The position numbers and the translations under genes are program-made. From CAZUWH01 sp964624075 (lineage in GTDB: Bacteria; Pseudomonadota; Alphaproteobacteria; Rhodospirillales; Rhodospirillaceae): a DNA stretch of 64,000 bases. Each line of letters opens with the position of its first letter. Positions within the stretch are counted from its first letter, which is position 1. Below, one piece after another: positions 1-8,563 of the stretch. The DNA lies in contig CAZUWH010000002.1 of assembly GCA_964624075.1 (NCBI GenBank), positions 62,001 through 126,000 of the forward strand, given 5' to 3'. The notes below the pieces were generated by a model. The model was not told the DNA's origin, ran no database searches, and saw only the letters and a program-made list of their open reading frames with translations.

Positions 1-2
1 GT

Positions 3-241
3 GTCACCGACACCGGTATTGGCATAAATGCCGAAGACATTCCGTGCGTGCTCGCTCCTTTCGTGCAATTGGAAACCGGTGCCGCCCGCCGTTATGAAGG
101 CTCCAGTCTGGGTCTGGTCAAGGGCCTGATCGAGATGCACGATGGTTCCTTTGCGCTGACCAATGCTCCCCTGGCCAGGGCACACAGGTCGAGATCCGTT
201 TTCCGCTGAACCAGGTCATCAGGCCGACCTACTGCATTTGA
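3..241 (+). pseudogene. Sensor histidine kinase, C-terminal remnant (left edge)
   Basis: The window opens inside the ATP-binding domain of a sensor histidine kinase. The first frame reads VTDTGIGI (G1 box), then an EGSSLGLVKGL stretch corresponding to the G2 box. The usual form is EGTGLGLPLVKGL, so about two residues are missing. Near base 175 the frame slips: the family's normal ending (GTQVEIRFPL) lies in another frame and stops at 239-241, while the first frame stops at 207-209. The gene is therefore broken near its 3' end as well as cut by the window edge. Which kinase it was, and what it sensed, cannot be told from this part. Confidence 0.65.
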
Positions 242-433
242 TGTCGAACATTGGAACGGGGTGATTTTCGGATCATACGTTTTGTCATGGAAGTGGTTAA
301 TGGTTGGTGGCCGATGGCTGGTGGTCAGTGACCAGAACGAACACCCCCAAGGGCCATTCTCCTGTTCGCCTTATGCCCGCTGGGGTATGCTAACCCTTCC
401 GTATCAACCTGAAATCATCCTGCTCCAATACCT

Positions 434-486
434 TTGAGCCTTGATCGTGACCTCCCCCAGGCGCCGACGGGCCCGCATCCGCGGGT
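434..486 (+). repeat. Dispersed repeat F, copy 1
   Basis: About 50 bases beginning with GAGCCTTGATCGTGACCTCC and ending in a GC-rich block (GGGCCCGCATCCGCGG). A second copy lies in the opposite orientation at 10717-10771, with only a few differences. Confidence 0.7.
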
Positions 487-530
487 CCCTAGCTTGTGCG
501 CGCCATGCGGTGCGCCGCCGCGGTCACGAC

Positions 531-577
531 GGGCATTTGAATCAGGTGTCACGATTGACGCTCGTTGGTATTAAGTG
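531..577 (+). repeat. Dispersed repeat E, copy 1
   Basis: Contains GGGCATTTG, CAGGTGTCA and TGACGCTC in order. Copy 2 at 47151-47197 has the same blocks in the same order and spacing. A partial inverted copy lies at 18740-18775. Confidence 0.55.
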
Positions 578-592
578 TCCGTTAAGTGTCCA

Positions 593-635
593 TCCTGAAA
601 TATATCGTTATCTCTCAATGCGTTGATCGTCACCC
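593..635 (+). repeat. Dispersed repeat A, copy 1
   Basis: Core GAAATATATCGTTAT followed by CAATGCGTTGATCGTCACCC. Related copies are at 14704-14750 (about 37 of 44 bases alike) and, more diverged, at 31808-31843. All three lie in intergenic DNA, and copies 1 and 2 lead directly into a palindromic or GC-rich block. Confidence 0.65.
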
Positions 636-692
636 CTGCGAAGCTTGTCCCCGCCCCCTGCTTTCGCGGGGACAAGCTTCGCAGGGGTGACG
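628..692. repeat. Perfect 27-bp inverted repeat (long hairpin)
   Basis: Left arm 628-654 and right arm 666-692 are exact reverse complements, with an 11-base loop. The arm contains CCCCTGCGAAGCTTGTCCCC. There is no U-tract, so it is not a classical terminator. It resembles the palindromic intergenic elements seen in many proteobacteria. Confidence 0.85.
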
Positions 693-778
693 CCTTGACT
701 TAGAATATATTCCTCAACCCGATTGTCCTGTCCACATGATCTTCCGATCATCCGGGGAGTCTGCTAACCTGTCTGGCA

Positions 779-799
779 GTCTGTCAGACGTTGACAGAC
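779..799. promoter_or_regulatory. Inverted repeat upstream of cobN (possible operator)
   Basis: GTCTGTCA (779-786) and TGACAGAC (792-799) form a perfect 8-bp dyad around GACGT, about 30 bases before the cobN start. A role as an operator is a guess from symmetry and position only. Confidence 0.3.
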
Positions 800-829
800 C
801 GCCAGAGGGCAATCATTTCCGGAGTTCCC

Positions 830-3800
830 ATGCATCTGCTCGCCGCCATGCCCGGTACCATCACCGATGGCACCGAAGTGGTTGATCTCGGACAGACGCC
901 GGGCGAGGTGGTAGTGTTGTCAGCGGCGGATACTGAGCTGGCCTGCCTTGCCGCCGCGCACCGCCGTGTCAACGCGTTCAGCCTGCGGCTCGCCAATCTG
1001 CTGCAGCTCGCCCACCCGCTTTCAGTCGATCTATATGGGGAGCGCGTGATCACCTCTGCCCGTCTGGTGGTGGTGCGTCTTCTAGGCGGACGGAGTTATT
1101 GGTCCTATGGCGTGGAACAGATTGCCACGCTCTGCCGGCGTCATGCCATTCCCGTGGCCTTCCTGCCTGGCGACGACCAGCCGGATGCCGAGCTGGCCGG
1201 CCTGTCCACTCTGCCCCCCGCCGCTGCCGGGCGGTTGTGGCATTATCTGATCCAGGGCGGTCTTGCCAATGCCGAGCAGTTCCTGCGCTACGCTGCCACC
1301 CTGATCGGGCGGGAGAGTGCGTGGCGGGAACCGGCTCCTCTGCCGCCTGCCGGTCTGCATGCCGACTACCCCGCCCCTGCTCCGGAAGCGCCCGTTGCTG
1401 CGGTCGTGTTCTATCGTGCTCTAGTCCAGGCAGGCGACGTGGTGGTGGTCGAGGCATTGGCGGAGGCCTTGCAAAGGGAAGGCTTGCGGCCGCTACTGCT
1501 GTTCGTCACAAGCCTGAAAGATCCGCTGGCCGCGGCGGTCGTACGGGAGATCCTGACCCGGTCCCCGCCCGACGTCATCCTGAATGCGACCGGTTTTGCC
1601 GTTGGCGGCCGGTCTCCCGATGCGGCGACTCCCGATCCCTTTGCCAGCACAGACTGTCCGGTCCTGCAAGTGGTGCTGGCAGGTTCGCACGTGCAGGCAT
1701 GGCAGACCGGCAGCCATGGCCTGTCGGCGCGCGACATTGCCATGAACGTGGCCCTGCCTGAAATCGATGGTCGTCTTCTCGTCCGTGCGGTTTCGTTCAA
1801 GAGCGTTGCCGCGCGTGATCTGCTGACCGAATGCGACCTTCTGACCTGTCAGCCCGTGCCGGACCGGGTGGCTTTCACAGCACGGCTTGCCGCCAATTGG
1901 GTCCATCTGCGCCGCACGCCGCCCCTTGAGCGCCGGGTGGTGCTGGTGCTGGCCAATTATCCCAACCGGGATGGCCGCATCGGCAACGGGGTGGGACTCG
2001 ACACGCCGGCTGCGACCGTGAACGTCTTGAAATCCCTGGCCGCAGCAGGCTATCGGGTGGAAGACCCGCCGCCCGACGGTGCGGCCCTTCTCGAGCGGCT
2101 TCTGGCCGGTCCCACCAATGCCGCGGGGGCCAACCGAATCGCGGCAACCGAAGTCCTGCGTCTCACAGACTACCAGGACTTCCTGGGCCATCAGCCCGAA
2201 TCCGTGCGGCGGAGCATATGGAAACGCTGGGGTGCGCCGGAGCGGGATCCCTTCATGCGCTGCGACCAGTGTTTCGGTCTGCCGGTTGTGCGTTTCGGCA
2301 ACGTGGCTGTCGCCATCCAGCCGGCCCGCGGCTACAACATCGACCCCGCTGCCAGCGCGCACGACCCGGCCCTTGTGCCACCGCACAACTATCTTGCCTT
2401 CTATGCATGGGTACGGGAAACATTCGCGGCACATGCTATCGTGCACATGGGCAAGCACGGCAATCTGGAGTGGCTGCCGGGCAAGGCGCTGGCTCTGTCG
2501 GAGACCTGCTGGCCCGAAGTGGGGCTGGGACCTCTGCCGCATCTCTATCCGTTCATCGTCAACGATCCTGGCGAAGGGACACAGGCCAAGCGTCGCACCG
2601 CTGCCGTCATCGTGGATCACCTGACACCACCCCTGACCCGTGCCGAGAGTTACGGCCCCTTGCGTGACCTGGAACGGCTCGTTGACGAGTATTATGAGGC
2701 AGCAGGCATGGATCCGCGCCGGCTGACGGTCCTCAAGGCGGATATCCTCTCCCTCACCCACGTTCTTGGCCTTGATCGCGATCTTAGGCTGACCCCAGAC
2801 GATGACGACGAGATAGCCCTGACCAGACTCGATCATCACCTGTGTACCCTGAAGGAACTGCAAATCCGCGACGGTCTGCACATTTTCGGAGAGGCCCCGC
2901 AAGGGGCGCAACGGCTCGACCTGCTGGTTGCCCTAGCACGGGTGCCGCGCGGGGGCGCACCTAGGGAAGCATCCCTATTGCGGGCGCTCGCCGCTGATCT
3001 TGGGCTCGGCTTCGATCCTCTCGACGACGCCTACGCAAAACCGTGGACAGGTCCGCAGCCGGCCATCTTGTGTGATGGTCCTCCCTGGCGTACTGTCGGC
3101 GACACGGTTGAACGTCTGGAAGGGCTGGCGCGCCGCCTGGTGGCGGGCGCGATTGCCGTTGATCCGGTCTGGATCCGCACCGCACTGGTGGTGCAATGGA
3201 TCACCGGCACCTTGGCGCCAGCGGTGGATGCCTGCGGCACGGCAGAGATGGCAGGTCTGTTGCAGGGCCTCGATGGCCGTTTCGTGATGCCCGGGCCTTC
3301 GGGAGCGCCCACCCGCGGCCGGGCGGACGTGCTGCCAACAGGACGCAATTTCTATTCAGTCGATACCCGAACCGTGCCGACGCCGGCAGCATGGACGCTA
3401 GGGTGGAAGTCGGCCACCCTGCTTCTGGAACGCCATCTGCAGGAACACGGCGCATGGCCACAGGCGGTCGCCCTGACAGCATGGGGAACGTCCAACATGC
3501 GCACCGGTGGCGATGACATCGCCCAAGGTCTAGCGCTGATGGGGGTGCAGCCGGTCTGGGAACCGGCCTCGCGACGGGTGACGGGGTTCGAGATCCTGCC
3601 CGTCTCGGTTCTGGACCGGCCGCGGGTGGACGTGACACTGCGGGTATCGGGTTTTTTCCGCGATGCCTTTCCGTCCCTGATCGACCTGTTCGATTCGGCG
3701 GCCCGGGCGGTGGCCGCATTGGACGAACCGGCTGCCGTCAATCCGCTAGCGATGCGCGTGCGGACAGAGGCACGCCGCTTCACCGATGGAGGGGTGGCGC

Positions 3801-4531
3801 CGGAGGTGGCCTGGCAGCAGGCGGGGTATCGGGTGTTCGGATCCAGACCGGGTGCCTATGGGGCCGGCTTGCAGGCTCTGATTGACGAGAAGGGCTGGGA
3901 GACGGAAGCCGACCTCGCCCATACCTATGTCGCCTGGGGGGGCTATGCCTATGGGGCCGGTGCGGGCGGCGTGGCTGTGCCAGAATTGTTCGGGACCCGT
4001 CTGCAAGCCGTGGACACGGTGGTGCAGAATCAGGACAATCGCGAGCACGATCTGCTCGATTCCGACGACTACTACCAGTTCGAAGGTGGCCTGACGGCAG
4101 CGGTGTGGGTGCTATCGGGGCAGAAGCCGGTGGTTTATCATGCCGATCACAGCCGGCCAGAAATGCCCAGGATTCATACTCTCAACGAGGAAATCGCCCG
4201 CATTGTGCGGGGGCGCGCCGTCAATCCGAAATGGATTGCAGGAGTCATGCGGCATGGCTACAAGGGGGCGTTCGAGATGGCAGCCACGGTGGATTATCTG
4301 TTCGCTTTTGCAGCGGCGACCCACTGTGTTGAGGACCACCATTTCGATCTCTTGTTCGATGCCTATCTGCAGGATGAAACGGTGCACGCCTTCCTGGCCA
4401 TGGCCAATCCTCATGCCCTCCGCGAAATGGCCGACCGTTTCGAGGAGGCGCTCGAACGCAACCTGTGGCGGCCTCGCCGCAATGATGTGCAGGTCAGTCT
4501 GGCCAACATAAAAGGCAGGACCACCAGATGA
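830..4531 (+). CDS. cobN: Cobaltochelatase, CobN subunit
   Basis: Large subunit of the ATP-dependent cobaltochelatase that, with CobS and CobT, inserts cobalt into hydrogenobyrinate a,c-diamide in aerobic B12 synthesis. The 1233-residue product has the family's usual length. Recognisable CobN/magnesium-chelatase H blocks include HMGKHGNLEWLPGK and the FIVNDPGEGTQAKRR stretch near the middle. I place the start at ATG 830 rather than the in-frame TTG at 791 because GGAG lies six bases upstream and the first residues MHLLAAMPG fit the family. The gene stands alone, with no other cob gene in the window. It is intact over 3.7 kb although many neighbours are broken. Its presence implies that the cell makes B12, with cobST elsewhere. 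I cannot exclude a related metal-chelatase H paralogue, but CobN is the best call. Confidence 0.9.
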   Translation: MHLLAAMPGTITDGTEVVDLGQTPGEVVVLSAADTELACLAAAHRRVNAFSLRLANLLQLAHPLSVDLYGERVITSARLVVVRLLGGRSYWSYGVEQIATLCRRHAIPVAFLPGDDQPDAELAGLSTLPPAAAGRLWHYLIQGGLANAEQFLRYAATLIGRESAWREPAPLPPAGLHADYPAPAPEAPVAAVVFYRALVQAGDVVVVEALAEALQREGLRPLLLFVTSLKDPLAAAVVREILTRSPPDVILNATGFAVGGRSPDAATPDPFASTDCPVLQVVLAGSHVQAWQTGSHGLSARDIAMNVALPEIDGRLLVRAVSFKSVAARDLLTECDLLTCQPVPDRVAFTARLAANWVHLRRTPPLERRVVLVLANYPNRDGRIGNGVGLDTPAATVNVLKSLAAAGYRVEDPPPDGAALLERLLAGPTNAAGANRIAATEVLRLTDYQDFLGHQPESVRRSIWKRWGAPERDPFMRCDQCFGLPVVRFGNVAVAIQPARGYNIDPAASAHDPALVPPHNYLAFYAWVRETFAAHAIVHMGKHGNLEWLPGKALALSETCWPEVGLGPLPHLYPFIVNDPGEGTQAKRRTAAVIVDHLTPPLTRAESYGPLRDLERLVDEYYEAAGMDPRRLTVLKADILSLTHVLGLDRDLRLTPDDDDEIALTRLDHHLCTLKELQIRDGLHIFGEAPQGAQRLDLLVALARVPRGGAPREASLLRALAADLGLGFDPLDDAYAKPWTGPQPAILCDGPPWRTVGDTVERLEGLARRLVAGAIAVDPVWIRTALVVQWITGTLAPAVDACGTAEMAGLLQGLDGRFVMPGPSGAPTRGRADVLPTGRNFYSVDTRTVPTPAAWTLGWKSATLLLERHLQEHGAWPQAVALTAWGTSNMRTGGDDIAQGLALMGVQPVWEPASRRVTGFEILPVSVLDRPRVDVTLRVSGFFRDAFPSLIDLFDSAARAVAALDEPAAVNPLAMRVRTEARRFTDGGVAPEVAWQQAGYRVFGSRPGAYGAGLQALIDEKGWETEADLAHTYVAWGGYAYGAGAGGVAVPELFGTRLQAVDTVVQNQDNREHDLLDSDDYYQFEGGLTAAVWVLSGQKPVVYHADHSRPEMPRIHTLNEEIARIVRGRAVNPKWIAGVMRHGYKGAFEMAATVDYLFAFAAATHCVEDHHFDLLFDAYLQDETVHAFLAMANPHALREMADRFEEALERNLWRPRRNDVQVSLANIKGRTTR

Positions 4532-4701
4532 AGAAGAGAGAACCAACGGTCGGAATCAGGAAGATATGGGGAAGGCCAAACCTCTCCCATGGATTTATCC
4601 GGATGCAAATCCAGTAGAACATGGAAGCGCCACGGGCTTCCCATACCTGCAGCGGGTTTCTTGTTGTCTGGTCTCTTGCGTTCCTTCATTTCAGGGTTCC
4701 C

Positions 4702-5481
4702 ATGGCTACCCTTTTCATCATCGCCACCCCCATTGGCAATCTCCAGGATATTTCGGCGCGTGCCCTGTCGGTCTTGCGGAGTGTCTCCGTGTTGGCCTGC
4801 GAGGATACCCGGGTCACGCGTAAGATCTTGAGTTATTACCAGATTCCCCGACCCCCCTACCTTTTGTCGGTGCATGAATACAACGAGCACAAGAACGTGC
4901 CCCGCGTGATCCGCTTTCTGTCCGACGGCAACGATGTCGCCTATGCTAGCGATGCCGGTATGCCTGGCATCAGCGACCCGGGCTATCTCCTTGTGCACGC
5001 TGCCCGTGCGGCGGGCCATGGCGTAGTCGTGATCCCGGGCCCCAGTGCCGTGATTACCGCTCTCGTGGCATCGGGTTTGCCCACGACGGGTTTCACTTTT
5101 CTTGGTTTTCCGCCCCGCCAGCCGGGCCGGCGGCGGCGTCTGTTGGCCAGAGTGGCCCTTACGCCTGAGACGCTGGTCTTTTATGAATCGCCCCGGCGGT
5201 TGGGCGGCTTCCTGGCCGATGCCCTGGATATCCTGGGCGACCGGCGTGCGGCGGTGGCAATCGACCTCACCAAGATGTTCGAAACGGTTGAACAGGGCTG
5301 GTTGTCGGAACTGGCCGAACGGTATGGGGAACCCGGGCGTGGTGAGACGACGGTGGTCATCGCCGGCCATTCCCCTAAGTTCATGCGCGGAGGTAGAAAA
5401 TGGCACGAGGAGGCCGTCCCGGCTTGCGAGACGGTTGAGGAAGGGACGGAGGAACTGTTCACGTCAGATCCGCCGGCTTGA
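4702..5481 (+). CDS. rsmI: 16S rRNA (cytidine-1402-2'-O)-methyltransferase RsmI
   Basis: Methylates the ribose of C1402 in the decoding centre of 16S rRNA using S-adenosylmethionine. The 259-residue product has the tetrapyrrole-methylase fold signatures: ATPIGNLQDIS at the N-terminus, CEDTRVT, SDAGMPGISDPG and the PGPSAV loop, then GFPPR and YESPRR. ATG 4702 is chosen because MATLFIIATPIGN is the family N-terminus; upstream in-frame residues are not conserved. It is somewhat short, because the C-terminal tail of longer homologues is absent. It converges on and overlaps the SixA pseudogene by 23 bases. In many genomes rsmI sits beside a penicillin-binding-protein activator gene, which is not present here. 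Confidence 0.92.
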   Translation: MATLFIIATPIGNLQDISARALSVLRSVSVLACEDTRVTRKILSYYQIPRPPYLLSVHEYNEHKNVPRVIRFLSDGNDVAYASDAGMPGISDPGYLLVHAARAAGHGVVVIPGPSAVITALVASGLPTTGFTFLGFPPRQPGRRRRLLARVALTPETLVFYESPRRLGGFLADALDILGDRRAAVAIDLTKMFETVEQGWLSELAERYGEPGRGETTVVIAGHSPKFMRGGRKWHEEAVPACETVEEGTEELFTSDPPA

Positions 5482-5980
5482 CGAAGAAATCGAGGGGGCA
5501 TCCCTGCCAGTTAAGGGCGGTCCAGGTTTGGAGCGGGACCGTGAAGCCGGCTAATGCTGCGGCGGAATACTGGCATCGCAGGCGGCGCAAGGAATCGCGG
5601 CAACTCTCTGGCGCAGCCAGTTTCATGGCCAGTTCCTGAAGGCCCGGATTGTGACCGACCAGCAGCACAGAGGCAACGGAATCCGGCACGCTGCGCAGAA
5701 ATTGCAACAAGGTCGTGGCCGTGGCAGCGTAGAGTGCTTCTGTGCAGGTTTGATAAAGCTTATCCAAGGAATAGGCCACTGCATGACATGTTTCACGTGT
5801 ACGTCGTGCCGGCGAGCAGGCCACGAAAGCCGGATGAATACGCCGTTCGGCCATGAACATTCCCATGGCGCGGGCCGTCTCTACGCCCTTTGGCAGCAGC
5901 GGACGCTCGAGATCCCCTTTCTCCGCGTGACTGGCATCACTGCTGGCCTTGGCATGTCACAGCAGGTAAAGATGTTTCAT
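5459..5980 (-). pseudogene. SixA-type phosphohistidine phosphatase, nonsense mutation at catalytic Arg
   Basis: Histidine phosphatase-superfamily protein of SixA type, which removes phosphate from phosphohistidine in phosphotransfer proteins. From ATG at 5980 the frame reads MKHLYLL, then TGA (5957-5959), then HAKASSDASHAEKG and on without further interruption to 5459. The family motif here is LLRHAK, so the stop replaces exactly the catalytic arginine of the RH motif. CGA to TGA is one base change. Downstream the second catalytic His (VGHNPGL) and the rest are intact, so the mutation looks recent. Reinitiation at Met codons near 5866 would yield a protein lacking the first catalytic His. TGA is an ordinary stop in the neighbouring genes, so recoding is unlikely. 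Confidence 0.85.
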
Positions 5981-6387
5981 AACACGCTCACAAGCTGTAA
6001 CCGTCAATCGCGGCCTCCGGCGGCCCTCACGGTCGTTCAAACCCGTTCCCCGGTGTTTCCCCCCGGTGCTCCCTGTGTGTGCCATCTGTATCGACCCCTG
6101 GGCGGTGTACAGAACACCTCTCAGGGTTGTTATCCGGCCTGTCGATTCTGGTTGCATTCAAGACGGGCACAGAGTCAAATTATACGCGCTATGTCACGCG
6201 GGGGCAAAGGTGGCAACGGGAATACGCCTGGGTAAGGCACCCGGCAGGAACGAGGAGGCTGCAAGGGTGTGCAGATGCCTGCGGTCTCTCCACGTGCTGG
6301 TTTCTCCGCGAAGGATCAAGACGCGGGGAGGACGAGGCCTTTTCCATATCTCTTGCAGAGGGTTCCTCATGACTGGGGCAGAAGGCC
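5981..6387. other. Gap between sixA and ppk
   Basis: About 400 bases with no supported gene on either strand. It presumably carries divergent promoters for the dead sixA and for ppk, but I could not assign -35/-10 elements. Confidence 0.5.
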
Positions 6388-8529
6388 GTGGGCAACGTGG
6401 TCAACCTTGAGACAACCCCGTTTGACGTAGAATCACTGGAGCGCTTCAGCAATCGTGAGCTCTCCTGGCTGGCGTTCAACGCACGTGTGCTTGAGGAAGC
6501 CTCGAACCGCTCGCATCCCTTGTTCGAGCGTCTGCGCTTTCTGTCCATTTCCGCTGCCAATCTGGACGAATTCTACATGGTGCGCGTGGCTGGTCTGAAA
6601 GGGCAGGTCAACAACGGCATCATGAGTTTGAGCCAGGATGGTCTCAACCCGGCGCAGCAGCTTGTGGTGGTCAACGCCGAGGCAAGGCGTCTTATGGAGG
6701 AACAACAGGTGTGTTGGCGCAGCCTGAAAGCGGAACTGCGGGAGGCCGGCGTGGTCGTGATGGATGCCACCGAGCTGACCGGCGAGGAACGCCGCTGGCT
6801 CGATGCCTATTTCCTGAACATGGTGTTTCCAATCTTGACGCCGCTTGCCATCGATCCGGCCCATCCGTTTCCCTTCATTCCCAATCTTGGCTTTGCGCTG
6901 GTGTTGCAATTGACGCGCCGGGAAGACAGCGAGTTTCTGCGTGCGCTCGTTCCCATCCCCAGCCAGATTACCCGTTTCGTTCGCCTGCCCAGCCAGACGA
7001 TCCGCTACCTGCCCCTTGAGGATCTCCTGAGCCTGTATTTCGATCACCTGTTTCCAGGCCTGCGGGTCGATAAAGTCGGCTATTTCCGGCTCATCCGTGA
7101 CAGCGAAATGGAAATCGAGGAGGATGCCGAAGATCTGGTCCGCAGTTTCGAAAGCGCCTTGAAACGGCGGCGGCGCGGCAATGTCATCCGGTTGAGCATC
7201 CACGCCTCAACCGCCGACGATCTGGCCGATTTCGTTTGCGATGAACTGGATGTCCACCGGGATGACGTGTTCCGGCTGGATGGCCTGCTCGGCCTTGCCG
7301 ATACGCGGAAGTTCCTCACCGAGGAACGGCCTGGTCTGTTGTTTCCGCCGTTCAACGCTCGTTTTCCTGAACGGATTCGCGACTTTGCCGGTGACTGCTT
7401 TGCAGCCATCCGCAAGAAGGATCTGGTCGTTCACCATCCCTACGAGTCCTTTGACGTCGTGGTCCAGTTCCTGCGTCAGGCGGCATTCGATCCCAAGGTG
7501 GTGGCCATCAAGCAGACCCTGTACCGGACGAGCGAGAATTCCCCCATTATTCGTGCCCTGATCGAGGCTGCCGAGGCCGGTAAGTTGGTCACGGCCCTGG
7601 TCGAACTGAAGGCCCGTTTCGACGAGGAGGCCAACATTCGCTGGGCGCGTGATCTGGAGCGGGCCGGGGTGCAGGTGGTCTACGGCTTCCTGAATCTGAA
7701 GACTCACGCCAAGATCTCCCTGGTTGTACGGCGGGCTTCAGGGGGAGGTCTGCGCAGTTATGTGCACTTTGGTACGGGGAATTACCATCCCATCACGGCC
7801 AAGACGTATACTGACCTGTCGTTCTTCACTTCCGATCCGGCATTATGCCGTGATGCGACGCGCGCCTTCAACTTTCTGACCGGTTACGCCACGCCAGAGA
7901 CCATGGAAAAATTGATTCTGGCGCCATTGGGCTTGCGGGAACGCATTCTGGAACTGATCGCAGCCGAGATTGACCACGTCAAGGCTGGCCGGCCGGGTAT
8001 CGTCTGGGCAAAGATAAACGCGCTAGTCGATAGCCAGCTCATCGACGGTCTGTATCGTGCCTCGCAGGCGGGCGTGAGGATCCTTCTGGTGGTTCGCGGC
8101 ATCTGCTGCCTGCGTCCCGGTGTCCCTGGACTGTCGGAGAACATCCAGGTCAAGAGCATCGTCGGTCGCTTCCTGGAGCACGCCCGTATCGTCTGTTTCG
8201 GCAACGGTCACAAGATGCCCTCTCGTCATGCCAAGGTGTTCCTGTCCTCTGCTGACTGGATGACCCGTAACATGGTGGGACGGGTGGAAACGTTCGTGCC
8301 AATTGAAAATCCCACTGTCCACCAGCAGCTCCTGGATCAAATCATGACAGCCAATCTGAAGGACGAAGCACAGAGCTGGATCCTCAACCAGAATGGCCGC
8401 TATACGCGTCTGCCCAATGACGACAGCGCCTTCAGTGCCCATACCTATTTCATGACCAATCCCAGCCTGTCGGGACGCGGCACGCCCCGTCGTGCCATAA
8501 CGCCCAGGTTGACGCTGCGTGGCCAGTAG
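6388..8529 (+). CDS. ppk: Polyphosphate kinase 1
   Basis: Reversibly transfers the gamma-phosphate of ATP to polyphosphate. The 713-residue product has the full PPK1 layout: N-terminal domain opening FSNRELSWLAFNARVLEEA, head domain, and two phospholipase-D-like C-terminal domains. The autophosphorylated His lies in HFGTGNY (about residue 460), and the second catalytic His in SRHAKVF (about residue 614). The start is GTG 6388. An ATG at 6369 is out of frame, so a non-ATG start seems real. ppx follows immediately, giving the usual synthesis/degradation pair, probably one transcript. Confidence 0.95.
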   Translation: MGNVVNLETTPFDVESLERFSNRELSWLAFNARVLEEASNRSHPLFERLRFLSISAANLDEFYMVRVAGLKGQVNNGIMSLSQDGLNPAQQLVVVNAEARRLMEEQQVCWRSLKAELREAGVVVMDATELTGEERRWLDAYFLNMVFPILTPLAIDPAHPFPFIPNLGFALVLQLTRREDSEFLRALVPIPSQITRFVRLPSQTIRYLPLEDLLSLYFDHLFPGLRVDKVGYFRLIRDSEMEIEEDAEDLVRSFESALKRRRRGNVIRLSIHASTADDLADFVCDELDVHRDDVFRLDGLLGLADTRKFLTEERPGLLFPPFNARFPERIRDFAGDCFAAIRKKDLVVHHPYESFDVVVQFLRQAAFDPKVVAIKQTLYRTSENSPIIRALIEAAEAGKLVTALVELKARFDEEANIRWARDLERAGVQVVYGFLNLKTHAKISLVVRRASGGGLRSYVHFGTGNYHPITAKTYTDLSFFTSDPALCRDATRAFNFLTGYATPETMEKLILAPLGLRERILELIAAEIDHVKAGRPGIVWAKINALVDSQLIDGLYRASQAGVRILLVVRGICCLRPGVPGLSENIQVKSIVGRFLEHARIVCFGNGHKMPSRHAKVFLSSADWMTRNMVGRVETFVPIENPTVHQQLLDQIMTANLKDEAQSWILNQNGRYTRLPNDDSAFSAHTYFMTNPSLSGRGTPRRAITPRLTLRGQ

Positions 8530-8563
8530 GAGCTATTCTTTGTTTTCTTCCGCACAGGACCAG

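Larger units (their letters stand above)
242..829. other. Non-coding repeat-rich gap before cobN
   Basis: No convincing gene in 588 bases. The stretch is a mosaic of dispersed repeats found elsewhere in the window (434-486, 531-577, 593-635) plus a perfect long hairpin (628-692). A small open frame at 441-626 simply runs across these repeats and is not supported as a gene. The last 110 bases probably hold the cobN promoter. I saw no cobalamin riboswitch there. Confidence 0.6.

Noticed and set aside
700..829. Cobalamin riboswitch ahead of cobN
   Set aside because: No B12-box-like conserved segment found; only a short dyad at 779-799.
1493..2911. 472-residue open frame on the minus strand inside cobN
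   Set aside because: Exact antisense of cobN codons, no family motifs; GC-rich codon bias creates long antisense frames.
5957..5959. TGA recoding or selenocysteine in sixA
   Set aside because: TGA is used as the stop of many intact genes here, and the replaced residue is Arg; a nonsense mutation is simpler.
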